Part shown: piece by piece, positions 15,291-26,100 of the stretch
Layout of the letters: each line of letters opens with the position of its first letter
How positions within the stretch are numbered: position 1 is the first letter of the stretch
Source: Methylopumilus sp026399645
Lineage (GTDB): Bacteria > Pseudomonadota > Gammaproteobacteria > Burkholderiales > Methylophilaceae
Assembly: GCF_965184065.1 (NCBI RefSeq)
Contig: NZ_OZ239098.1
Length of the DNA: 64,000 nucleotides
Reading direction: 5' to 3' (one strand)
The notes under the pieces: generated by a model
Told to the model about the DNA's origin: nothing
What the model saw: the letters and a program-made list of their open reading frames with translations, nothing else
Database searches by the model: none
Program-made: the position numbers and the translations under genes

Positions 15291-15890
15291 ATGGCAACAG
15301 CATCCACAAAATATACAAAGACCGCGATCATCCTTCATTGGCTCATTGGTTTTGGCATTATCTTTATGTTTTTACTGGGCTGGTATATGGAGGGCTTACC
15401 GAAAGAAGCTCCTAAAGCTATGGGTTTTGATTTATTTGATTTAGGTATTTATACATGGCAATTATCTGAAGAAACTTCACCACGTTCTTTTTACTTTAAT
15501 TTACATAAATCAATTGGCATTACGATCTTAGGTCTTATTGTATTTAGAATTTTTTGGAGAATTACACATCCAGCGCCAGCACTTATTAAAACCATGAAAG
15601 CTTGGGAAAAGAAATTAGCGAATGCTACCCACCACGCTTTATATCTCATTATGGTGTTATTGCCTGTATCGGGTGTAGTGATGGCACTCTCTAGTAAATA
15701 CGGCATTAAATGGTTTGGTATCCCTTTAGCAGAAGGCTTGGGCAATGAACCTTTAAGAGACTTCTTTAAAGTGACACATGAAAACATTGGTATATTACTA
15801 CTCGCTCTTTTTGCCCTTCACGTGCTTGGTGTTCTTAAACATACATTTGTGAATAAAGATGGCACTTTAAAGCGCATGACGTTTAAATAA
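15291..15890 (+). CDS. Cytochrome b561
   Basis: A 199-residue di-haem-type integral membrane cytochrome of the bacterial CybB family, which passes electrons between ubiquinol and other acceptors such as superoxide. Four transmembrane helices carry the expected histidines: His16 in ILHWLIG, His72 in LHKSIG, a His pair at 114-115 and His163/His177 in the last helix. Length is slightly above the E. coli protein (176) because of a loop at about residues 35-65. It has its own promoter. Its stop lies 4 bases from the end of the convergent transporter gene. The physiological electron partner is unknown. Confidence 0.9.
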   Translation: MATASTKYTKTAIILHWLIGFGIIFMFLLGWYMEGLPKEAPKAMGFDLFDLGIYTWQLSEETSPRSFYFNLHKSIGITILGLIVFRIFWRITHPAPALIKTMKAWEKKLANATHHALYLIMVLLPVSGVVMALSSKYGIKWFGIPLAEGLGNEPLRDFFKVTHENIGILLLALFALHVLGVLKHTFVNKDGTLKRMTFK

Positions 15891-15894
15891 ATTT

Positions 15895-17118
15895 TTATTG
15901 GTATCTTAAAGCTTCGATTGGATGAAGCTTGGCAGCCTTACTTGCTGGATAATAACCAAAGAAGACGCCTACACTTGCAGCCACTGAAAAAGCTAATACG
16001 ATAGATTGCATTGAAATTAAAATTTCAGCCCCCACCATCTTTTTAACAAGAAGAGCGCCGCCTAATCCAAGTGCGACACCGATCACACAACCTACAATAG
16101 AAATCACACACGCCTCTAAAAGAAACTGAAGCAAAATATCTTTTTCACGCGCGCCTATCGCCATACGAATACCAATTTCACGTGTGCGCTCAGTGACCGA
16201 CACCAACATAATGTTCATAATGCCAATGCCGCCTACAAGAAGTGAGATAGAAGCAATGGCTCCCAATAACATCGACATTGTTTTTGCGGTTTCACTTGCA
16301 GTTTTGGCCATAGCCGTTAAATTTCTCACTGAAAAATCACTTTCTGCATTTTCACGAATATTATGTCGCTGACGAATCAAATCGTTAATCGCATCTTCAG
16401 CAACCCCCATATATTTTTCTGATTTAGCTTGCGCCATGATCATACGAACACTTCCTGGAATTTGATTCCCAAATAATTTTCTCTGCGCTGTTGTGATGGG
16501 GACAATAATAGTATCGTCCTGATCTCGGCCATCGAAGCTTTGTCCTTTACTTTCTAATACACCCAAAATCATAAATGGGCTTTTTTTAATACGAATCGTT
16601 TTACCAATAGGGTCTATATCATCACCAAATAAATTTTCAGCAACTGTTTTTCCAATGAGCGCCACACGATTTGCAGAGCGAATATCAGCATCTGAAAATA
16701 ATTCTCCGCTATCGACATTCCATCCGCGAATAGAAAAATAGGTAGGGGAAGTGCCAATGATCGATGTATTCCAATTGTTACCTGAAAAAATGATCTGCGC
16801 ATTGCCGGTACTTATCGGCGCAATGGCTGCAATGTCTTCCAAGTCCCCAACGGCATTTGCATCATTTATGTTGAGCGCTGAAGAGTTACCCGACCCACTT
16901 CTCGAACCTGATGTGCTTGAAGAGCCCGACAAAATCACGAATAGATTGCTACCCATCGAATCAATAGACCGTTTAATAGATTGTTGAGCCCCTTCTCCGA
17001 TGGCCATCATAAGTATCACAGCGCCCACACCAATTACCATACCTAACATCGTTAAGAATGTGCGAAGACGATTCGCACTCATGGCATGCCAGGCTTCACT
17101 TAACATGGAAAAAAACAT
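15895..17118 (-). CDS. MacB-type ABC transporter permease
   Basis: A 407-residue permease of the FtsX/MacB class: N-terminal helix (about 20-42) preceded by LRTFLTMLGMVIGVGAVI, a large periplasmic domain to about residue 275 and three C-terminal helices including SLLVGGIGIMNIMLVSVTERTREIGIRMAIGA. In E. coli the ATPase and permease are one protein; here they are two adjacent genes, as in many relatives. The system uses ATP to drive export from the periplasm through a TolC-like channel. It is the last gene of the operon and nearly touches the cybB-like gene end. Confidence 0.92.
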   Translation of the reverse strand: MFFSMLSEAWHAMSANRLRTFLTMLGMVIGVGAVILMMAIGEGAQQSIKRSIDSMGSNLFVILSGSSSTSGSRSGSGNSSALNINDANAVGDLEDIAAIAPISTGNAQIIFSGNNWNTSIIGTSPTYFSIRGWNVDSGELFSDADIRSANRVALIGKTVAENLFGDDIDPIGKTIRIKKSPFMILGVLESKGQSFDGRDQDDTIIVPITTAQRKLFGNQIPGSVRMIMAQAKSEKYMGVAEDAINDLIRQRHNIRENAESDFSVRNLTAMAKTASETAKTMSMLLGAIASISLLVGGIGIMNIMLVSVTERTREIGIRMAIGAREKDILLQFLLEACVISIVGCVIGVALGLGGALLVKKMVGAEILISMQSIVLAFSVAASVGVFFGYYPASKAAKLHPIEALRYQ

Positions 17119-17826
17119 TTAAGCTTCTGCCTTTTCTTTTTTATTGCTGTGATCTTCTACAATTATTCCATCTAAGAAGCGAACTTGTCGGCTCGCGTGA
17201 TCTGCAATATCGTTTTCGTGAGTAACAATAATAATTGTGTTTCCAATTTGATTAAGCTCATCAAATATTTTCATAATTTCATCGCTCGTTTTACTGTCTA
17301 AATTGCCTGTCGGTTCATCGGCTAAAATGATGCGCGGTTGGTTAACAAGAGCTCTTGCAATAGCGACTCGCTGTTGCTGTCCTCCTGAAATTTGATTAGG
17401 CTTAGAATCAAAATAATTGCCTAGCCCCATTCTTTCTAAAATATTTTTAGCTATCTTTGTTCTTAATTCTTTTTGATCTTCAGCATAAACTAATGGTAAT
17501 GATACATTTTCAACCAAGGTTGATCGCGCAAGTAAATTAAATCCCTGGAAAACAAAGCCAATAGTTTTGTTACGAAGCTTTGCTAGCTCATTGCTACTTA
17601 GAGATTTAATAGAATGCCCATCCAGAATATATTCACCCTTGGTAGGCCTATCTAAACAGCCTAAGATATTCATGAAAGTCGATTTGCCTGAACCTGAAGG
17701 ACCCATGATCGCGACATAGTCACCGTCATCAATAGTTAGATTCACATCTTTGAGAACAGGAAAAACGCCTGCAGCAGTATTGTAATCTTTATAAAGACCC
17801 TGAATCTCAATGACTTTCTTTGTCAT
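17119..17826 (-). CDS. MacB-type ABC transporter ATP-binding protein
   Basis: A 235-residue ATPase of the MacB/LolD class. Walker A is at residues 42-50 (GPSGSGKST), the signature ISGGQQQR near 145, Walker B ILADEPTGNLDS near 165 and the switch histidine in IIVTHE. It is directly joined to the permease gene (no spacer) and 3 bases after the adaptor gene. It powers the mechanotransmission-type pump made with the permease, the membrane fusion protein and the outer-membrane channel encoded upstream. Transported substrate (macrolide, peptide, lipid or other) is not determined by sequence. Confidence 0.94.
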   Translation of the reverse strand: MTKKVIEIQGLYKDYNTAAGVFPVLKDVNLTIDDGDYVAIMGPSGSGKSTFMNILGCLDRPTKGEYILDGHSIKSLSSNELAKLRNKTIGFVFQGFNLLARSTLVENVSLPLVYAEDQKELRTKIAKNILERMGLGNYFDSKPNQISGGQQQRVAIARALVNQPRIILADEPTGNLDSKTSDEIMKIFDELNQIGNTIIIVTHENDIADHASRQVRFLDGIIVEDHSNKKEKAEA

Positions 17827-17829
17827 AGA

Positions 17830-19032
17830 TTAAAAGACTCGTGGCGGACGAGAAGGGCCTTGAGCATTTGAGCCGGCGGGTTTTTGATCTGTTGCCATGT
17901 CAGCCGTAATCACAAATTCATTAGGCTTAATATCTGAAGTCACAATCTCGGTATATTTGCCATTCGTAATACTTGTCTTAACTCTAATCATTTCAGGCTT
18001 GTTGTTTCTTAAGACATAAACTTTGCCAGAACCTAAACCGTCGCTCTTTGTTTTAGCTTTATTGTCATCTGATTTTTTATCTTTCTTCATAGCTAATTTC
18101 ATTTCTTCATTTTTAGGTCGATATCGTAAAGCTGCGTTAGGCACCAATAAAACATTTTCATGTTTTGCAAAATTAATATTCACGTACGCTGTCATACCTG
18201 GCAATAATAGTTGTTCTGGATTGTCCACTGAAATCACGACGTTATAGGTCACGACATTCGCTGTATTTGTTGGATTGAGTCTAATTTGCTTAACCACACC
18301 TTCAAAACTTTGATTCGGAAATGCATCTACATTAAATTTAGCTGTTTGACCTACTTGAATGCGGCCAATATCTGCTTCTGCAAAACTTGTATCGATTTGC
18401 ATCTTGGATAAGTCTTGCGCAACTTTAAATAGGGTCGGTGTTTGTAAGCTTGCTGCCACCGTTTGACCCACATCCACTTCGCGATCTACGACAACGCCTG
18501 AAACAGGTGACTTAATAATCGAATAACCAAAATTCGTTTGATCACGTTTGAGTTGTGCTTTTGTCGTACTTAATTGAGCTTGAGCAGATTTTAAAGCTTG
18601 AATCGACTGATCGAGCTCTTGTTTAGATACATATTCTTGTTGAAATAGATTTTGCATTCTTACTTCATTCGCTTTGGCTAATTCGACTGAGGCTTCATTA
18701 TTTTTCACATTACCCATAGATTGTGCAATTTGTGCTTTAAATAATTCATCTTCAAGCTCTAAAAGAATTTGGCCTTTTTTTACTTGATCGTTATAGTCCG
18801 CATAGATTTTTTTAACGCGACCTGAAACTTGGGTACCCACATTCACAAGCGTCACGGGTTTGATCGTGCCATTGGCTGTCACGTTTTGTTCAATATCGCC
18901 CATTGTGACTGGCTGGAGTCGATATAAATCTTCGGGTTTCTTTTTATTCGATAGCTGATACACATAATAAGCACCAAATAGAAAAGCTAAAATTAAAGCA
19001 ATATTAATTAAATGGGTGGCTAACTTTTTCAT
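17830..19032 (-). CDS. MacA-like periplasmic adaptor (HlyD family)
   Basis: A 400-residue membrane fusion protein: single N-terminal membrane anchor (residues about 9-25), split biotinyl-lipoyl domain with GTQVSGRVKKIYADYNDQVKKGQILLELED, an alpha hairpin from about 95 to 150 with many Ala/Gln, the second lipoyl half IIKSPVSGVVVDREVDVGQTVAAS, and a beta-barrel region. A Lys-rich loop (KLAMKKDKKSDDNKAKTKSD, about 315-335) is inserted before the C-terminal membrane-proximal domain. It joins the ABC pump to the outer membrane channel. Clear MacA-type context: channel, adaptor, ATPase and permease in order. Confidence 0.92.
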   Translation of the reverse strand: MKKLATHLINIALILAFLFGAYYVYQLSNKKKPEDLYRLQPVTMGDIEQNVTANGTIKPVTLVNVGTQVSGRVKKIYADYNDQVKKGQILLELEDELFKAQIAQSMGNVKNNEASVELAKANEVRMQNLFQQEYVSKQELDQSIQALKSAQAQLSTTKAQLKRDQTNFGYSIIKSPVSGVVVDREVDVGQTVAASLQTPTLFKVAQDLSKMQIDTSFAEADIGRIQVGQTAKFNVDAFPNQSFEGVVKQIRLNPTNTANVVTYNVVISVDNPEQLLLPGMTAYVNINFAKHENVLLVPNAALRYRPKNEEMKLAMKKDKKSDDNKAKTKSDGLGSGKVYVLRNNKPEMIRVKTSITNGKYTEIVTSDIKPNEFVITADMATDQKPAGSNAQGPSRPPRVF

Positions 19033-19037
19033 ATATT

Positions 19038-20489
19038 TTATTGTCTTTTCTTTTCGGGCAATTTTTGAATCATTGCATTATCAAGGACGCCTATCGATTG
19101 AGCAAGAGTTGTTCTTGCAATATTCCAATTTAAAACCGATTGTATTTTTTGTTGTTTTGCATTGGCTAAAGCGCTTTGTGCATTGAGCGTATCAATGATA
19201 TTTCCAACACCCTCTTTGTAACGTCCTAATGCTACGCGCGAAGATTCTTCAGCGCTCAAAAGTAAAACATTAGACGCAGTAATCGATTCATTTGCTGTCT
19301 TTAAATTTTGATAAGCCGTCCATACATCAAGGGATACCTGAAGTTTTAGCTGGTCTCTTTTTGAAGCATTCAGTTCTGCAGTAGCTTCAGCTGAACGAAT
19401 AAGATAAGTAGGTTTGTATCCTTCAAAAAGTGGAATACTTAAAAAAATGCCGAGTTGCGAAGTATTTTGAGAGGTTTGTCCTAATAGATTTTCATCATAT
19501 TGATTGGAAGCGTCAATCCTAACTTTAGGTTTAGCATCTGCTTTGACGGACTCAATTTTAGCTAATGAAGCCTTTAATTGTGCTTCGCTAGCCATTAAGT
19601 CAGGCCTTTGAAGTCTTGCCTGCTCAATTAAAGCATCAATATCTTGATCTATTAATTCAGGAATATCATCAAGCTTGCTGTCAGCAATTCGAAAATTAAT
19701 ATTTGCAGGCGCACCCATGACATTAGCAAGATTTCCATAAGCCACTTTCAATGTGCCTTCGTTTCTAAGTTTAGTCAGTGTGGCATTAGCAAATGAGGTT
19801 TGCGCTTGAAGCTTATCTGCAGGGGTGGCAACACCTGCAATATACTTAGCCTCTGCTGATTTAAAACTTTCTTGGGAAAGGCGCTCAGTCTCAATCGACG
19901 CATTGAGAATTGCTCGACTTGCATGGACTTGGTAAAACGCATTCACTGAAGCTAATAGAACAGTTTGAACTATTGCATTTTGAGTAGCGCTTGCTGCTTT
20001 TAAAAGCTGATTAGCATTTTCAAAATTAGCATCGCGACTGCCGAAATCATACAAAAGATAAGATGCAACAATTCTGTTTGTAGCATTTGAATAGTTCGTT
20101 GTCCTATTTTTATTTTCTGTTGCGGATAATGTATCTGTCACTGATGGAAAGAAGAGTGATCGGGCTACACCAACTTGAGCTGATTGAACTTTTGCATTTG
20201 CATAAACTTCTCTTGTTTGAGGATTATGACAAAGCGCCGCTTCGGTGACCTCAACCAAAGATAAAGGTTTGTCATAAGCCTTCTGACTGCATGGGTCACT
20301 TACTGATGGATCGATATAAGCTTGTGGAATAAGCTGAATATTCTCTTCTTTTAAATCTTTATCTGAATACCATATTGATTCAAGCGCGTGAGCTGGAATA
20401 AGAGTTCCTAATAAAGAAAAGGTAAGGAAAAAACGAGGAAAATTCAAATGTAAAAATCTTTGTAATAAACAGCTTGTTAAATGTTTCAT
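19038..20489 (-). CDS. TolC-family outer membrane channel
   Basis: A 483-residue outer membrane efflux protein with a signal peptide (hydrophobic stretch ending ALIPAHALES-like at about residue 36) and two OEP repeat halves rich in Ala, Gln and Asn coiled segments, as in TolC. It forms the trimeric exit duct for the MacAB-type pump encoded just downstream (5-base spacer). The ATG at 20489 has no Shine-Dalgarno sequence; an extended -10 box lies 9 bases upstream. The gene is divergent from the heavy-metal pump genes. Family assignment is secure, substrate is not. Confidence 0.92.
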   Translation of the reverse strand: MKHLTSCLLQRFLHLNFPRFFLTFSLLGTLIPAHALESIWYSDKDLKEENIQLIPQAYIDPSVSDPCSQKAYDKPLSLVEVTEAALCHNPQTREVYANAKVQSAQVGVARSLFFPSVTDTLSATENKNRTTNYSNATNRIVASYLLYDFGSRDANFENANQLLKAASATQNAIVQTVLLASVNAFYQVHASRAILNASIETERLSQESFKSAEAKYIAGVATPADKLQAQTSFANATLTKLRNEGTLKVAYGNLANVMGAPANINFRIADSKLDDIPELIDQDIDALIEQARLQRPDLMASEAQLKASLAKIESVKADAKPKVRIDASNQYDENLLGQTSQNTSQLGIFLSIPLFEGYKPTYLIRSAEATAELNASKRDQLKLQVSLDVWTAYQNLKTANESITASNVLLLSAEESSRVALGRYKEGVGNIIDTLNAQSALANAKQQKIQSVLNWNIARTTLAQSIGVLDNAMIQKLPEKKRQ

Positions 20490-20498
20490 ATGGACAAA

Positions 20499-20507
20499 AT
20501 CTTAGCA
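20499..20507 (-). promoter_or_regulatory. Extended -10 promoter close to the channel gene start
   Basis: TGCTAAGAT on the minus strand (TGn plus TAAGAT) ends 9 bases before the ATG at 20489, so the predicted mRNA leader is only about 2-3 bases. No clear -35 box. Confidence 0.4.
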
Positions 20508-20739
20508 TGGGAGTGTGACAAATTGACTAGATCCAAGCCTATTTAATTCAAAAATAAGGTGTAATTACTTGGCTAAACTTAAATAACGGTCTTGGTATAT
20601 GTAAGTCGACAAGATAAAAAGGGCAATTTTTTTTATGCCTATTTTGAGCTCAAAATTTAATTCTGATTCGTTGTTATAAGCCTTAATTTTTTAGGGATTA
20701 AAAACCTCGAGAATCAGTGTTAAAATCAATTAATCCTAG

Positions 20740-20745
20740 TATAAT
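20740..20745 (+). promoter_or_regulatory. -10 box TATAAT ten bases before the metal-pump operon start
   Basis: A perfect TATAAT, then ten bases, then the ATG at 20756. The predicted leader is 3-4 bases and there is no Shine-Dalgarno sequence. It also argues against the GTG at 20717 as start, since that lies upstream of the box. Confidence 0.45.
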
Positions 20746-20755
20746 TTTTTGTAAC

Positions 20756-22009
20756 ATGTTGAAAAATCTAAAAAAAATCCTATATATTGCTTTAATTAAT
20801 TTAAGTCTAAGCACTTCAGTCATTGCATCACCCAACTTTACTTTGCAGGACTTAATAGATATTGCAAAAAGAGAAAATCCTATTTTAGATGTTCTTAAAG
20901 CTAAAGAGGACGCAGCCAGATCAAGTGTTGTAACTGCTGAATCTTATCTTAATCCAGAAATTGAGCTCGGCACAGGGCCCTCTCGTTTTAGAACGCCGAA
21001 TTCTACCGCAAATCAACGAAGAAATTATGGGGTAAATATATCCCAGCCCCTTGAGTTTCCAAACGTTCGTGGTGCAAAAAAAGCGGTTGCTGAATCCAGA
21101 GTCAATTACGCTTCATCTGTCACCGAGGCCACAATGATTAATTTGTCGTTACAAATTAAAAAGGCTTTCTATGATGTACTTCAAAACGAAGCTGTCTTAA
21201 AAATTGCCGAGGGTGATCGTGATGCATTAAAAAATATCCGCGAAAAGGTTGCTCTCCGAGTGGAGGTTGGCGAAGCACCGAGATATGAATTAATTAAAGC
21301 AGATACAGAATTGGTTGCAGCACAAAGGGATGCGGATGCCGCGTTATTACGAATTTCTGAGAGTAAATTTTATCTCAGAGGTTTGGTCAGTAAATCACTT
21401 ACAGATTCGTTTGGTTTAGTAGGCTCTCTTCCTCCGAGTGATATTAATCTTAATGCTGATTTATTAAAAAATGAAATTACTAAAAGTCCAAAATTGAAAC
21501 AAATCAAAGCCTCAGCAGATATTGCAGAAAATCGATTGCGATTAGAAGAGAAACTTATCAATCCGGGATTGACGCTTAATGCTGGAGTTGATCAAGATCC
21601 TGATATTACAAGCTACCGTTTTGGCGTAAGTATCCCCATTCCTATTTGGAATCAAAGACAAGGACAAATAGGAGAGGCGGCGGCTGGATATAGAGAATTA
21701 CAAGCGCAATATACAGATCAAGAATTGGCTCTAAAGCGAGACATTGAGTCTGCTTTCCAGCGCTACCTCATTGCTCAACAGCAGGTTAAAACTTTTGAGT
21801 CAGGCCTTCTGACCCAAGCAGAGTCGGTCTTAAAAGTTGCTGAGGCAGCTTATCGCTATGGGGAGCGAGGTATTCTTGAATACTTAGATGCACAAAGAAC
21901 TTTTCGTTTAGTTCGCAAAGACTATCTAGCATCAAAATATGATTACATTGTAGCTATTTTAGAAATTGAACAACTATTAGGTATGGATATCCTGGAGAAT
22001 AAAATTTAA
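20756..22009 (+). CDS. czcC: CzcC-like outer membrane factor of a metal RND efflux system
   Basis: A 417-residue outer membrane factor of the TolC fold, first gene of a czcCBA-type operon. It has a signal peptide (MLKNLKKILYIALINLSL, ending VIAS) and the CzcC-type SQPLEFPNVRGAKKAVAESR and FGVSIPIPIWNQRQGQIGEA segments. The frame opens at a GTG at 20717, but the ATG at 20756 starts a normal signal peptide and lies after the -10 box, so I use it. The next gene starts immediately after the stop. It would carry divalent metal ions out through the outer membrane; the metal is not determined. Confidence 0.88.
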   Translation: MLKNLKKILYIALINLSLSTSVIASPNFTLQDLIDIAKRENPILDVLKAKEDAARSSVVTAESYLNPEIELGTGPSRFRTPNSTANQRRNYGVNISQPLEFPNVRGAKKAVAESRVNYASSVTEATMINLSLQIKKAFYDVLQNEAVLKIAEGDRDALKNIREKVALRVEVGEAPRYELIKADTELVAAQRDADAALLRISESKFYLRGLVSKSLTDSFGLVGSLPPSDINLNADLLKNEITKSPKLKQIKASADIAENRLRLEEKLINPGLTLNAGVDQDPDITSYRFGVSIPIPIWNQRQGQIGEAAAGYRELQAQYTDQELALKRDIESAFQRYLIAQQQVKTFESGLLTQAESVLKVAEAAYRYGERGILEYLDAQRTFRLVRKDYLASKYDYIVAILEIEQLLGMDILENKI

Positions 22010-23152
22010 ATGAAAAAACTTGTTAGCCAATTATTTTTAATTTTTATGAGTACATTATTGCTTTCGGCTTGTTCGAAATCAGAGAACGTTAGTGAGCAAA
22101 AAAAAATAGATCCCTTAGAAATTATTATTACTCCAGAAATCCAAAAACAAACTAAAAATGAAGTAGTCAAGTATCAAGATATCGGCGAAACGCTTATGAT
22201 TCCTGGACGTCTTGAAACACAAAATCGAAAGCTTGCAAAAATCGGCTCACCTATTACGGGTAGAGTTAGCGATCTTTATGTCAGCCTTGGTGATGTTGTA
22301 AAAAAAGGACAGGTACTTGCAAAAGTTAACAGTATTGAATTGACTCAAACACAACTTACCCTCATCAAATCAACGCAGCTCATTGGACTAAAAACCAAAG
22401 CAGTTGAGCGCGCTAAACTTCTATTCGAAGCAGATGTTATTAGTAAAGCTGAAATGCTTCGCATTGAAAATGAACTTGATGCAGTTAAAGCAGATTATAG
22501 GGCGAGTCGCGATCAGCTTATGGTATTAGGTATGAATGAAAAAGCGCTAGAAAAATTAGAGTCTTCAGGCCAAATCAATTCATATGGTGACGTGATTAGT
22601 CGATTTGATGGAATCATTATCTCTCGCGCAATTAATCTAGGTCAAATTGTTAATCCTCAGGATAATTTATTCCATGTAGCTGATCTTACAACATTATGGG
22701 CCGTTGCTAACATTCCTGAGCAGCAAGCTTCTTTTATTCAAAAAGATGAAATCGTGACCATTGAAATTCCTGCGCTAGAAAATAAAAAAATTGAAGCAAA
22801 AATTATATTTGAGGGAAGTATTGTTGACCCAGAAACTCGTACTGTTTTGGTTCGGACTGAAATAGACAATCAAAGTTTATCTTTAAAGCCCGATATGCTC
22901 ACTTCAATGTATATTCAATCAAAGAAAGTTCCAAGGCTTGCTGTTCCAACTGCAGCTATTGTAAGAGAAAATGATCGAAATTATGTTTTTATTCAAAACA
23001 GTCCAAAAACATATAGATTGCGAGAAGTTCAATTAGGGCATAAAGATGGAAATCTCATCACCATACTAAGCGGCATAGCTGAAGGTGAAACCATTATTTC
23101 AGATGGCGCTTTTCATCTGAATAGTGAACGCAAGAAAAAAGAGCTTGAATAG
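22010..23152 (+). CDS. czcB: CzcB-like membrane fusion protein (lipoprotein)
   Basis: A 380-residue periplasmic adaptor with a lipoprotein signal (LLLSAC, Cys21), a lipoyl-like domain around GRVSDLYVSLGDVVKKGQVL, a short alpha hairpin, and the second half SRFDGIIISRAINLGQIVNP plus beta-barrel PTAAIVRENDRNYVF. It lacks the extra N-terminal metal-binding His-rich stretch of some CzcB proteins. It links the inner-membrane pump to the channel. Immediately between czcC-like and czcA-like genes with 0 and 2 base spacers, so a single operon. Confidence 0.9.
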   Translation: MKKLVSQLFLIFMSTLLLSACSKSENVSEQKKIDPLEIIITPEIQKQTKNEVVKYQDIGETLMIPGRLETQNRKLAKIGSPITGRVSDLYVSLGDVVKKGQVLAKVNSIELTQTQLTLIKSTQLIGLKTKAVERAKLLFEADVISKAEMLRIENELDAVKADYRASRDQLMVLGMNEKALEKLESSGQINSYGDVISRFDGIIISRAINLGQIVNPQDNLFHVADLTTLWAVANIPEQQASFIQKDEIVTIEIPALENKKIEAKIIFEGSIVDPETRTVLVRTEIDNQSLSLKPDMLTSMYIQSKKVPRLAVPTAAIVRENDRNYVFIQNSPKTYRLREVQLGHKDGNLITILSGIAEGETIISDGAFHLNSERKKKELE

Positions 23153-23154
23153 AT

Positions 23155-26100
23155 ATGATTGAAAAAATTGTCAGGGGATCGCTCCAGCAAAGACTCGTAG
23201 TTTTAGTCTTCGCTGCTGCTCTGCTTGTCGCAGGTTTTTTTGGTGTCAAAAAATTATCTGTAGACGCGTTTCCTGACGTCACAAATATTCAGGTACAAAT
23301 TGCAACACCAGCCCCTGGTAAGTCACCGGAAGAAGTCGAACGATTTATTACAATTCCTATTGAAATTGCAATGACCGGCTTACCAGGCGTGACCGATATG
23401 CGTTCACTCAACAAAAATTCACTTTCTATTATCACGCTAGTTTTCAATGACAACACAAACGTCTACTTTGCAAGACAGCTGGTCATGGAAAGATTACTGG
23501 AGGTGATGGAAAAAATGCCTGATGGCATTGTGCCTGTCTTAGGTCCCGTATCTACAGGCTTGGGTGAAATATTTCAATATACCCTCGATAAGCCAGGTGA
23601 TGAAAACAAAGAAATATCTCAAGAAGAGCTTACAGAAAGAAGGACTATTCAGGACTGGGTAGTGCGACCCATGTTGAGAAGCGTCCCCGGGGTTGCTGAA
23701 ATTAATTCATTTGGTGGTTTCATTAAACAATATCAAGCACTAGTAGATCCTGATCGCCTAAATCATTATGGAATAAAACTACAGGACGTTTATGTGGCGT
23801 TAGCCAAAAACAATGCCAATAGTGGTGCAGGGGTTCTTCCTCAGTTTGATGAACAGTTCCTCATTCGTGGTGTAGGTCTTATTCAAAATTTAGATGATAT
23901 TCGCTCTATTGTTTTAAAAGAACGTAATGGTGTCCCTGTCTTTATGAAGGATGTTGCGGAAGTCAAATTAGGTCATGAAGTGCGTGTAGGTTCTTTAGTT
24001 AAAAATGGTGACACCGAAGCAGTCGGAGCTATCGTTATGATGATTAGGGGCGGTAATGCGAAAGAAGTTGTGACGCGTATCAAAACTAAAGTCGATGAAA
24101 TTAATGAAAAAAAATTGCTTCCTGGTGGCCTTCAAATCAAATCATTCTATGATCGAAGTAAGCTTGTTGATTCTGCATTATTTACTGTGGTTAAAGTGCT
24201 CATCGAGGGTGTGATCCTCGTTATTGCAATTCTATTTTTATTCTTAGGTGATGTGAGATCAAGTTTAATTGTGGTCATGACTTTACTTTTAACGCCACTT
24301 ATCACATTTATTGCGATGAATTATTTAGGTATCTCAGCAAACCTCATGTCGCTCGGGGGTCTCACGATTGCAATCGGTCTCATGGTGGATGGCTCAGTGG
24401 TAGTAGTAGAAAATACGTTTCATCGGCTAGGGCATGACAAATCTAATAGCAAGCTTCGGGTGGTATTGGAATCCGCCACAGAGGTAGGTAAGCCAGTTCT
24501 ATTTGGTGTAGGCATTATTATTCTTGTATTTATTCCGCTCATGACTTTAACTGGGATGGAAGGAAAAATGTTTAGTCCTTTAGCAAGCACAATCGCGATA
24601 GCTCTCTTCATTTCACTCGTTCTTTCTTTCACGCTTACGCCTGTACTGTGCTCGTATTTTTTAAAAGGGGGTAGCGGTGAAGATACTAAAATTATTCAAG
24701 TGATCAAAGCGCCTTATCTTAAATTGCTCGATCTATCATTGAATAATGAAGTCAAAACCATTTTGATTGCAGTAAGTGTTTTCGTATTATCTATTGTTGT
24801 ATTACCATTTTTAGGCACTTCTTTTATTCCCGAAATGAAAGAAGGAACTCTTGTGGCCAGTATTACACGTATGCCCAATATTTCTTTGGAAGAGTCCATT
24901 GATATGGAGAAAAAAGCCACTAAAGAAATAACAAGTGTTCCAGGTGTTCTAAGTGTTGTGTCTAATATAGGTCGGGGCGAAAGTCCTGCGGAGCCTCAAT
25001 CACAAAATGAATCACAAGCAGTAGTAAGTTTAAAGGATAGAGATGAATGGCCTAAAGGCTGGACACAAGACACTATCTCTCAAGAAATCCAAAGCAAATT
25101 GAAAACATTATTGGGGGCACAGATTGTCATGATGCAACCTATCTCTGCTAGAGTTGCTGAACTATCTACCGGCGTGAGAGCTGACGTAGCAGTTAAAATA
25201 TTCGGTGAGGATATAAAGCTTCTTAAAGCTAAGGCAGATGAAGTGGCAAGATTAGCAGGAAATATTAAAGGTGCGGCAGACATTAAAATTGAAAAAGTAT
25301 CTGGGCAAGGATATCTAAATATCAATCTAGATAGGCAAGCCCTTGCACGCCATGGATTCAATGCGTCTGACGTTAATGATCTGATTGAAACTGCGATTGG
25401 TGGAAAGATTGCAACTCGCGTTTTTGAAGGCCAAAGAAGCTTTAGTGCCGCAGTAAGATTTCCTGAAGATCATCGAAGCGATGTCGAAACTATTAGCAAT
25501 ACACTTCTTACCTCTCCTCGCGGATCTAAAATTGCATTAAGAGATTTAGCTTCTATTGAAATTAAAGATGGCCCAGCTCAAATCAGTAGAGAGTATGCGA
25601 AAAGACGAATTGTTGTGGCTTTGAATGTTAAGGATAGAGATCTGGGTGGTTTTGTAGCCGAGCTGCAGACTAAATTAGAGTCCAAATTAAAACTTCCTGA
25701 TGGGTATTATTTTGTCTATGGCGGGCAATTTGAAAATATGCAGCGCGCATTAAATCACCTCGCAATCATCGTGCCTATCACTATTCTCGCCATCTTTTTC
25801 TTGCTGTTCATTTTATTTAATTCTATCCGCTACGCCACTATGATTATTACTGTTCTTCCATTCGCTACCATTGGTGGAGTATTTGGCCTAGCTGTCACAG
25901 GGGAATACCTTTCAGTTCCTGCGTCTGTTGGTTTTATTGCCTTATGCGGTATTGCTGTTTTAAATGGTGTTGTTTTAATCACATGCATTCAACAATTACG
26001 TACAGAAGGGATGTCTCAAGGAGATGCGATTCGAGAAGGTTGTAAACAAAGATTAAGGCCTGTCCTCATGACAGCAACGGTTGCGCTTCTAGCACTCGTC

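Noticed and set aside
20717..20755. GTG at 20717 as the start of the CzcC-like protein
   Set aside because: It adds 13 residues before a complete signal peptide and lies upstream of the -10 box; the ATG at 20756 fits both.
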